This document shows positions 1 through 6,263 of a stretch of 6,263 bases of DNA, in pieces. A program made the translations under genes and the position numbers. Source of the DNA: Spirochaetota bacterium (GTDB lineage: Bacteria; Spirochaetota; Spirochaetia; Treponematales; Breznakiellaceae); contig JAEWSV010000041.1 of NCBI GenBank assembly GCA_023398155.1, positions 1 through 6,263 of the forward strand, written 5' to 3'. Position 1 is the stretch's first letter. Every line of letters begins with the position of its first letter. Below the pieces are notes generated by a model that worked only from the letters and a program-made list of their open reading frames with translations, searched no databases and was not told the DNA's origin.

Positions 1-88
1 CCGGTACGATCACGCGGGCGAGGCCGGAGGCGCGGATGCAGATTCCGCGCAGGAGCGGGGCGATGACGGTCGTATCGATTCTGTTCAT
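1..88 (-). CDS. Unrecognised protein, N-terminal 29 residues only (cut by window edge)
   Basis: The reading frame starts at an ATG at 88-86 and stays open to the left window edge. It begins MNRIDTTVIAPLLRG and continues ICIRASGLARVIVP. The ATG overlaps the TGA stop of the PHP gene in an ATGA junction. A strong GGAGGT Shine-Dalgarno lies 7 nt upstream, inside the last codons of the PHP gene, so this is very likely a real translated start and the next gene of the same operon. The visible part has several hydrophobic residues interrupted by four arginines. It is not a clear signal peptide or membrane helix, and shows no motif. I do not recognise the family and assign no function. A lipoate-handling gene would suit the context, but nothing in these residues supports that. 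Confidence 0.7.
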   Translation of the reverse strand, partial: MNRIDTTVIAPLLRGICIRASGLARVIVP

Positions 89-1458
89 GAGGAGTACCTC
101 CGGTTGCGCAGTTTGGCCGCTACCGCGACGGCGGATTCTTCGGGCCGGCGCGGATCCAGGTCGCGCCCTGCGGCAGCGTACACGGCGATCCGTTCCTCCA
201 GGCCCCGCGCCGCGAGGGGATTGGCGGCCGAGAAAAGGTCGAGGGCCGCCTCCACCGAGGCGAGCCGCTCGTGGGCGATGAGGGCCCAGGTCGTGTCCAC
301 GAGGTGTTTGAACTCGTCTTTCAGGACCTCGGGGCAGCTAAAGGACTGACGCGAGCTGTTGATGTCGACGCCGGATATCTGCATGAAGCCCCGCTCCGCG
401 CAGAGCCGCTGGACTCTCCTGAGCTGTTCCACGGTGTTGCGCGGCGGCATGTAGGTCACCGCGCGGTAGCCGATCCTACCGAGCTCATCGAACAGCTCTT
501 CGAGATAGTCATCCTCGAACTTCTCGGCCTTCTTGTCGCCGGTCGGCGATTCGCCCACGTCGCCGAGATAGGCGTACGCGGGGACGGCGCCGATGAGGCG
601 GGCGAAATCGACGACGGCCGTCGCGGGAACGCACTCGTCCTCGTCGGGTTGGATGAAGACGCGGTCCAGGAAGCTCGACTTGAGGACGCCGAGGAGGTCG
701 AACGCATAGTGTTCGTTTCCCGGATCGCCGAGGAGGGCCACTACTTTGGGCGACACCGCCACGCCGAGGTCGGCGCCGAGGGCCGCGATCAGTGCCGGCC
801 CTTTCCCGTGCCGCTCTATGAGCGACTCGGAAACGGCGGCGAGAAGGTGCCGTTCGGTTATGCTTCCTCCTTCAGCCGACTTGGAGATGCCCCGCACGTC
901 CCGCTCGAAATCGATTTCCCGGAGACCGGCGCGCCTAAGCAGCGCGTTCGTCGCTTCGACCATCCGCCTCGTCCGGTGGTTGCGGCGCTCCTGGATTGGC
1001 GCGAGGAAGGCCCGCGCCCGCGCTCTCGCCGGTTTCGGTACGCCCTGCACGGTCATATAGGCGAGGCCGGGCGAGTCGGGGTTGTTGATCTTGCGGTCCG
1101 CGAAGGGGCCCGGTCTGCCGTCCGCGCCCTTCTTGAAGGAGACGCGGACCTCAAAGCCCGTGCATCCGCCGATGCCGACGGCCGCGCAGGCGGCGATCAT
1201 CTCGTCGGCCGCCCCGATGGAGTCGTGGTCCACCGACCCGGCTGCCTCTAGGCCCGCGTCGCGCGCGCGGAGGGCCGCCATGGAAGGGGTGTACGGGCTG
1301 AAGCTGTAGATCGTGTGGACGTGGTTGTTGATCTCGCCGGTCCGGTCCGCGGTCGGATTCCCGGCGGCTTCCCGCGCCGCCTCGTACGCGCGGAGGGCGG
1401 CGAGCCGTTCTACCCGCGTCGCGTCGCTCTCGTTGATGAGGGCCGGATACTCGTTCAT
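85..1458 (-). CDS. PHP-domain metal-dependent phosphoesterase-like protein
   Basis: 457 residues, predicted cytoplasmic, with no signal peptide. The PHP (polymerase and histidinol phosphatase) fold is supported by an HxH motif near the N terminus (NNHVHT, H46 and H48), SVDHDS at 75-80 (D77, H78), and GFEVRVS at 101-107 (E103), in the usual order of metal ligands. An arginine-rich helical segment at about 143-180, followed by ITERHLLAAV (H203), resembles the inserted subdomain of YciV/TrpH-type PHP phosphoesterases. The barrel then seems to continue through AVPAYAYLGD (291-300) to SGVDINSSRQSF (362-373, D365), in the place where the family usually has GSDAH or GSDFH. Known PHP enzymes hydrolyse phosphate esters or nucleic acid ends; the substrate here is unknown. 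The start at 1458 is chosen because a Shine-Dalgarno (AAGGA) precedes it and the gene begins 7 bp after E1. An upstream in-frame ATG at 1527 would overlap E1 by about 60 bp. The stop overlaps the next gene by ATGA. Confidence 0.85.
   Translation of the reverse strand: MNEYPALINESDATRVERLAALRAYEAAREAAGNPTADRTGEINNHVHTIYSFSPYTPSMAALRARDAGLEAAGSVDHDSIGAADEMIAACAAVGIGGCTGFEVRVSFKKGADGRPGPFADRKINNPDSPGLAYMTVQGVPKPARARARAFLAPIQERRNHRTRRMVEATNALLRRAGLREIDFERDVRGISKSAEGGSITERHLLAAVSESLIERHGKGPALIAALGADLGVAVSPKVVALLGDPGNEHYAFDLLGVLKSSFLDRVFIQPDEDECVPATAVVDFARLIGAVPAYAYLGDVGESPTGDKKAEKFEDDYLEELFDELGRIGYRAVTYMPPRNTVEQLRRVQRLCAERGFMQISGVDINSSRQSFSCPEVLKDEFKHLVDTTWALIAHERLASVEAALDLFSAANPLAARGLEERIAVYAAAGRDLDPRRPEESAVAVAAKLRNRRYSS
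96..101 (-). promoter_or_regulatory. Shine-Dalgarno GGAGGT for the leftmost gene
   Basis: On the minus strand GGAGGT stands 7 nt before the ATG at 88-86. It lies within the final codons of the PHP gene. The match to the anti-Shine-Dalgarno is full and the spacing good, which supports the ATG as a genuine start coupled to the upstream stop. The site is part of an imperfect inverted repeat (GGAG with CTCC close by, at 91-101), so it could be weakly masked unless ribosomes finishing the PHP gene open it. That masking is inference. Confidence 0.7.
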
Positions 1459-1462
1459 GCCG

Positions 1463-1465
1463 TCC

Positions 1466-1467
<2 letters not shown>
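1463..1467 (-). promoter_or_regulatory. Shine-Dalgarno AAGGA deciding the PHP gene start
   Basis: On the minus strand TAAGGA precedes the ATG at 1458-1456, with only 4 nt between AAGGA and the start. The TAA stop of E1 supplies the first bases of the site, so ribosomes terminating on E1 are placed directly at the PHP start. This favours ATG 1458 over the in-frame ATG at 1527, which lies inside E1. Confidence 0.6.
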
Positions 1468-3922
<2,455 letters not shown>

Positions 3923-3928
3923 TTAGAA

Positions 3929-3934
3929 ACCTCC
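3929..3934 (-). promoter_or_regulatory. Shine-Dalgarno GGAGGT for the E1 gene
   Basis: On the minus strand GGAGGT stands 6 nt (TTCTAA) before the ATG at 3922-3920. It is a full consensus match, stronger than the sites before lpdA and the PHP gene. E1 lies 143 bp after lpdA, so its ribosomes cannot be delivered by close coupling and an independent strong site is expected. Confidence 0.8.
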
Positions 3935-3949
3935 AAAGTTGCGAATGCA

Positions 3950-3964
3950 GGCGCCTATCGCGCC
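3950..3964. repeat. Small inverted repeat GGCGC-5 nt-GCGCC
   Basis: GGCGC at 3950-3954 and GCGCC at 3960-3964 are complementary, with the loop CTATC on the plus strand. This 5-bp stem ends 15 nt before the E1 Shine-Dalgarno in transcript order. In GC-rich DNA so short a repeat can occur by chance, so it is listed only because it continues the series of stems in this gap. Confidence 0.4.
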
Positions 3965-3967
3965 GGC

Positions 3968-3997
3968 GGTTTTTGGAAACTTCAGTTTCCGAAAACC
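3968..3997. repeat. Inverted repeat with 13-bp imperfect stem and 4-nt loop
   Basis: The arms are 3968-3980 and 3985-3997 around the loop TTCA. The inner six pairs (GGAAAC with GTTTCC) are perfect. T3974 faces G3991, then four T-A pairs and two G-C pairs complete the stem. As plus-strand RNA the single flaw is a U-G wobble; as minus-strand RNA it is an A-C mismatch. No T tract follows on the minus strand, so it does not look like a standard terminator of the operon transcript. The sequence style resembles intergenic palindromes I associate with some spirochaete genomes; this is recollection and not a match I could run. Confidence 0.7.
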
Positions 3998-4006
3998 TAC
4001 GTACCC

Positions 4007-4026
4007 GCAGTTCCGTAAGGAACTGC
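4007..4026. repeat. Perfect 8-bp inverted repeat with 4-nt loop
   Basis: GCAGTTCC at 4007-4014 pairs fully with GGAACTGC at 4019-4026. On the plus strand the loop is GTAA closed by C-G, which as RNA is a GNRA-type tetraloop, an exceptionally stable kind. On the minus strand the loop is TTAC, without that property. It begins 2 bp from the large stem at 4029-4067, and 9 bp separate it from the stem at 3968-3997. Confidence 0.75.
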
Positions 4027-4028
4027 AA

Positions 4029-4067
4029 GACGTCCGCGCTGCTGCAACCGGCAGCGGCGCGGACGTC
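4029..4067. repeat. Large hairpin (17-bp stem, 5-nt loop) overlapping the lpdA stop codon
   Basis: Outer arms GACGTCCGCGC (4029-4039) and GCGCGGACGTC (4057-4067) are perfect 11-bp complements. The inner arms 4040-4045 and 4051-4056 add six pairs, one of them T4040 with G4056, around the loop AACCG. The stem includes two bases of the lpdA TGA stop (4068-4066). It is GC-rich and should be very stable. After the stem the minus strand reads TTGCAG without a T run, so a simple intrinsic terminator is unlikely. Protection of the 3' end of the E2-lpdA message, or partial termination, are reasonable inferences. Confidence 0.75.
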
Positions 4068-5490
4068 ACAATTCCCAAACCGCGTCGCGGATGAGCTCGC
4101 AGACGGTCGGGTGGGGGAATATCAATTGCTTCACGTCCTGGACGCGGAGTTCCTGCTCTATGAGAGCCGCCCCGCCCCAGATGAATTCCGATGAATAGGC
4201 TCCGACTGCGTGGATGCCGAGGATGCGGCCGCTCGCCTTCTCCGCGATGACCTTGACCGCGCCGGGAGCGGCGAAGGTGTTCTCCGCTGCGAAGCGGCCG
4301 GAGATCTTCATAGGAATGCTCGCCTTTTTGATTTCGATGCCGCGGGACGCGGCTTCCTGTTCGGTCAGGCCGACGCCGGCCGCCTCGGGGATGCCGTAGA
4401 CGGCCCACGGTATGGCATCGTAGCGCATGCGGTCGGCGGAAACGCCCGCCGGGACGCCGGTCGACGCGGGGGCGGCCGCGGCGGCGCCGGCAGAGCCGTA
4501 CAAAAAGGCGACGATATCGGCCACCGCTACCTCGGCCATGCGGTAGGCGGAGTGGGCGAGTTGGCTCCTGCCGGTGACGTCGCCCGCGGCCCAGATGCCG
4601 CTCAGGTTGGTGCGCATCCGGTCGTCCACGACCACGCCGCGCGGCGTACAGTCCACGCCGGCTTCCTCGGCGCCCCAGCCTTTCAGGTTAGGCCTGCGGC
4701 CGACCGCCATGAGTACGAGGTCCGCCTCGACTTTTTCCGCCTCCCCCGTCTTGGCGGTGAAGAAGACGGTTCCGCCTTCCAACTTTTCTACCTTGCGACC
4801 GAGCTTGAAGTCGACGGCCTTCATGGCCCTGCGGAGGATCGGCGCCTGTTCCTTGTCCATGAAGGGGACAATCTCGTCCATCATCTCCACGACGGTGACT
4901 TCCGAGCCGAGGGCCGAGAAGAGGCTCGCGAATTCCACGCCGATGACCCCGCCGCCGATGACGCAGAGGCGCTTGGGAACGGACGGATAGTCGAGGAGTC
5001 CGGTGGAATCCACCATCGCCGGATTATCGTTGGCTCCCGGAATTGGCGGCAGGACGGGCGATGAACCCGTGGAGACGAGGATGGCCCGGCACTCGTAGTC
5101 CTCGCTCCGACTGCCGGACGCAGGAACGGCGCGTACGACGCCGCGCTTCACGATCGAGCCCGAGCCTTCGACCACGTCCACGCCGAACTTCTTCATCTGG
5201 GAGGCGATGCCGCCGCGGAGCTTTCCCACGACGTCCGCCTTCCAGGCCAACATCGCGTTCCAATCGTAGGAGACGCCATCGACTTTTACGCCGAACTTGT
5301 GCGCATCCTTGGCGTGGGCGTACTGCTTGGCCGAATTGAGCAGGGTCTTGGTCGGTATGCAGCCCACGTTGAGGCAGGTGCCTCCCAGGAAGCTCTTCTC
5401 TATGAGGAGCACCTTCTTCCCGAGCTTTCCGAGGCGTTCGGCCGCGAGGTATCCTCCCGGCCCGCCCCCGATTATCGCTACGTCGTACAT
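4066..5490 (-). CDS. lpdA: Dihydrolipoamide dehydrogenase (E3)
   Basis: 474 residues, a cytoplasmic FAD flavoprotein that reoxidises dihydrolipoyl groups of E2 and passes electrons to NAD+. Motifs are in the expected order: GGGPGGY (8-14) for FAD, the redox disulfide CLNVGC (C39 and C44) with IPTKTLL, STGSSP (140-145), the NAD Rossmann motif GGGVIGVEF (179-187) with acidic E202 at the end of the second strand, VGRRPN (263-268), the second FAD motif AAGDVTGR (301-308), and the C-terminal dyad in HPTVCE (H460, E465). Length is normal for the family, with no N-terminal lipoyl domain. An Ala/Gly/Pro/Ser-rich stretch at about 332-352 is inserted before the interface domain that opens at YDAIPWAVY. 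The ATG at 5490 is chosen: MYDVAIIGGG is a typical N terminus and AGGAG lies 5 nt before it. An in-frame TTG at 5514 would overlap E2. It stands 8 bp after E2, so co-expression is expected. Confidence 0.96.
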   Translation of the reverse strand: MYDVAIIGGGPGGYLAAERLGKLGKKVLLIEKSFLGGTCLNVGCIPTKTLLNSAKQYAHAKDAHKFGVKVDGVSYDWNAMLAWKADVVGKLRGGIASQMKKFGVDVVEGSGSIVKRGVVRAVPASGSRSEDYECRAILVSTGSSPVLPPIPGANDNPAMVDSTGLLDYPSVPKRLCVIGGGVIGVEFASLFSALGSEVTVVEMMDEIVPFMDKEQAPILRRAMKAVDFKLGRKVEKLEGGTVFFTAKTGEAEKVEADLVLMAVGRRPNLKGWGAEEAGVDCTPRGVVVDDRMRTNLSGIWAAGDVTGRSQLAHSAYRMAEVAVADIVAFLYGSAGAAAAAPASTGVPAGVSADRMRYDAIPWAVYGIPEAAGVGLTEQEAASRGIEIKKASIPMKISGRFAAENTFAAPGAVKVIAEKASGRILGIHAVGAYSSEFIWGGAALIEQELRVQDVKQLIFPHPTVCELIRDAVWEL

Positions 5491-5495
5491 GCGTT

Positions 5496-5500
5496 CTCCT
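5496..5500 (-). promoter_or_regulatory. Shine-Dalgarno AGGAG deciding the lpdA start
   Basis: On the minus strand TAGGAG precedes the ATG at 5490-5488 with 5 nt between. The E2 stop TAG (5501-5499) provides the first bases of the site. This supports the ATG at 5490 and points to translational coupling of E2 and lpdA. Confidence 0.7.
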
Positions 5501-6263
5501 ACTTCGCCAGCCAAAGGTCGATGTCGGCTATCGCGTCGGCGAAGCCCTTGAGGAGGCGGGCCGCGGGGGCCCCGTCGATGATCTGGTGGTCCACGGTGAG
5601 CGAGAGTCCGAGCCGCTGTTCGAGGACGAGGGTCCCGTCAGGGCCTGCGGCGGCGCGGGGCACGATGTTGTCCACGCCGAGGATCGCCACCTGCGGGTAG
5701 TTGAGCACCGGCGTGAAGGACTCCACGCCGAAGGCGCCGAGGTTGGATACCGTAAAGGTCCCGCCCGAGAGCTCGTCCGGATTGATGTTGCCCGCCTGGC
5801 AGGCGGCCGCGAGGCGCTTGGCCTCGGCCGAAATCTCCCGCAGGGAGAGCAGGTCCGCGTTACGGATCACGGGCACCATGAGGCCGCGCGGCGTATCTAC
5901 GGCCAAAGCCAGGTGCACGCGCTCGAAGGTCGTGAGCGTCCCATTCTCCAATGTTGCGTTGCCGTAGGGGAATAGGGGCAGGACGCGGGAGACGGCGAAG
6001 AGCACGAGGTCCCCGATCGTCACGCCGGAGAGCCCAAAGGCTGCGTCGCTCGCCTTGTAGCGGCCGCGGAGAGCCAGTATCCGTTCGGCGTTCGCGGATC
6101 CGTTGAAGGTGAGTTGGGCGGAACTCGCCAAGGAAGCCCGCATGCGGTCCGCGATGATCTTCCGGATGCCCTTGACGGGGGTTTGCGAGACGGGGCCCGG
6201 GTAGTCAGCGGAGACCGGCGTCCGCGGCGCGGCGCCGGCGGCGAGAGGCGCGCTCTCCGGCGC
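5499..6263 (-). CDS. Dihydrolipoamide acyltransferase (E2), catalytic domain, N terminus outside the window
   Basis: The last 254 residues of an E2 acyltransferase, which moves the acyl group from lipoamide to CoA and forms the core of the complex. The frame is open through the right edge, so the internal ATG at 6143 is not the start: residues upstream of it include VKGIRKIIADRM, the classic opening of the catalytic domain. Residues 1 to about 30 (APESAPLAAGAAP and onward) are a flexible Ala/Pro linker. The catalytic domain carries LALAVDTPRGLMVPVI, GGTFTVSNLGAFGVESF (167-183), NYPQVAILGV and the active-site motif DHQIIDG (225-231; H226, D230), where the family usually has DHRxxDG. The lipoyl and E1/E3-binding domains should lie to the right of the window. 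It ends DLWLAK, 8 bp before lpdA. Acyl specificity (acetyl or branched-chain) cannot be read reliably here. Confidence 0.95.
   Translation of the reverse strand, partial: APESAPLAAGAAPRTPVSADYPGPVSQTPVKGIRKIIADRMRASLASSAQLTFNGSANAERILALRGRYKASDAAFGLSGVTIGDLVLFAVSRVLPLFPYGNATLENGTLTTFERVHLALAVDTPRGLMVPVIRNADLLSLREISAEAKRLAAACQAGNINPDELSGGTFTVSNLGAFGVESFTPVLNYPQVAILGVDNIVPRAAAGPDGTLVLEQRLGLSLTVDHQIIDGAPAARLLKGFADAIADIDLWLAK

Larger units (their letters stand above)
3923..4065. other. 143-bp gap between lpdA and E1, packed with inverted repeats
   Basis: This is the only sizeable non-coding stretch in the window. Nearly all of it can be assigned to hairpin-forming sequence: stems at 4029-4067, 4007-4026 and 3968-3997 and a small one at 3950-3964, followed by the E1 Shine-Dalgarno. 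None of the stems is followed on the minus strand by a run of T, so I do not call an intrinsic terminator. I searched the minus strand for a promoter. The best candidate is TTGCAG at 4028-4023 with a poor -10 (TACGTA) about 19 nt on, which is too weak to annotate. Possible roles are a palindromic repeat of REP/MITE type, an mRNA stabiliser that sets different levels of E2-E3 and E1, or an attenuator. Confidence 0.75.

Noticed and set aside
271..1251. Plus-strand open frame of 326 codons opposite the PHP gene
   Set aside because: It is antisense to the PHP-domain gene, with no motif and no convincing ribosome binding site. It is a high-GC shadow.
3923..4028. Minus-strand promoter for E1 in the gap (TTGCAG with TACGTA)
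   Set aside because: The -10 match is poor and the spacing about 19 nt, and both lie in sequence already explained by inverted repeats. It is not strong enough to annotate.
3968..4067. Intrinsic terminator after lpdA
   Set aside because: The stems are strong enough, but no T run follows any of them on the minus strand, and E1 continues in the same direction. Terminator function would be a guess.
3923..4408. Minus-strand open frame covering the end of lpdA and the whole gap
   Set aside because: Its first part is a wrong-frame reading of lpdA, and its tail is translated palindrome. No start in the gap has a supporting ribosome binding site.
5491..5514. Longer lpdA starting at a TTG at 5514
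   Set aside because: It would overlap the E2 coding end and add residues before MYDVAIIGGG, which is already the typical N terminus. AGGAG is correctly placed only for the ATG at 5490.

Overview
The window is a single co-oriented block on the minus strand, reading right to left: the catalytic half of a dihydrolipoamide acyltransferase (E2, cut by the right edge), a dihydrolipoamide dehydrogenase (E3, lpdA), an E1 component with the alpha and beta subunits fused in one 818-residue protein, a 457-residue PHP-domain metallophosphoesterase-like protein, and the first 29 codons of an unrecognised gene cut by the left edge. The first three supply the enzyme parts of a lipoate-dependent 2-oxoacid dehydrogenase complex. 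E1 decarboxylates the 2-oxoacid with thiamine diphosphate, E2 transfers the acyl group to CoA, and E3 reoxidises the lipoyl group with NAD+. Pyruvate, a branched-chain 2-oxoacid and acetoin all remain possible substrates; the sequence does not decide between them.

Layout: E2 and lpdA are 8 bp apart, and the lpdA Shine-Dalgarno includes the E2 stop codon. lpdA and E1 are separated by 143 bp, the only real gap, which is filled with inverted repeats. E1 and the PHP gene are 7 bp apart, and the PHP gene overlaps the next gene by ATGA. This spacing indicates one operon, possibly split into two expression segments (E2-E3, then E1-PHP-next gene) by the palindrome cluster. There is no gene-free stretch over 300 bp, no RNA gene, no CRISPR array, no insertion sequence, and no plus-strand gene I can support.

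Organism: a bacterium with high-GC DNA (about 60-65% by eye). The fused alpha/beta E1 and the intergenic palindromes remind me of spirochaetes, particularly Treponema/Spirochaeta relatives. This is recollection of family style without a database comparison, and confidence is low to moderate.

The least ordinary points are the PHP-domain protein placed inside a 2-oxoacid dehydrogenase operon, the non-canonical fused E1 (extra segments in the alpha half and GDA instead of GDG in the thiamine diphosphate motif), and the palindrome cluster between lpdA and E1, which would fold better as plus-strand RNA than as part of the operon transcript. I see no complete novel system such as a defence or mobile cassette.
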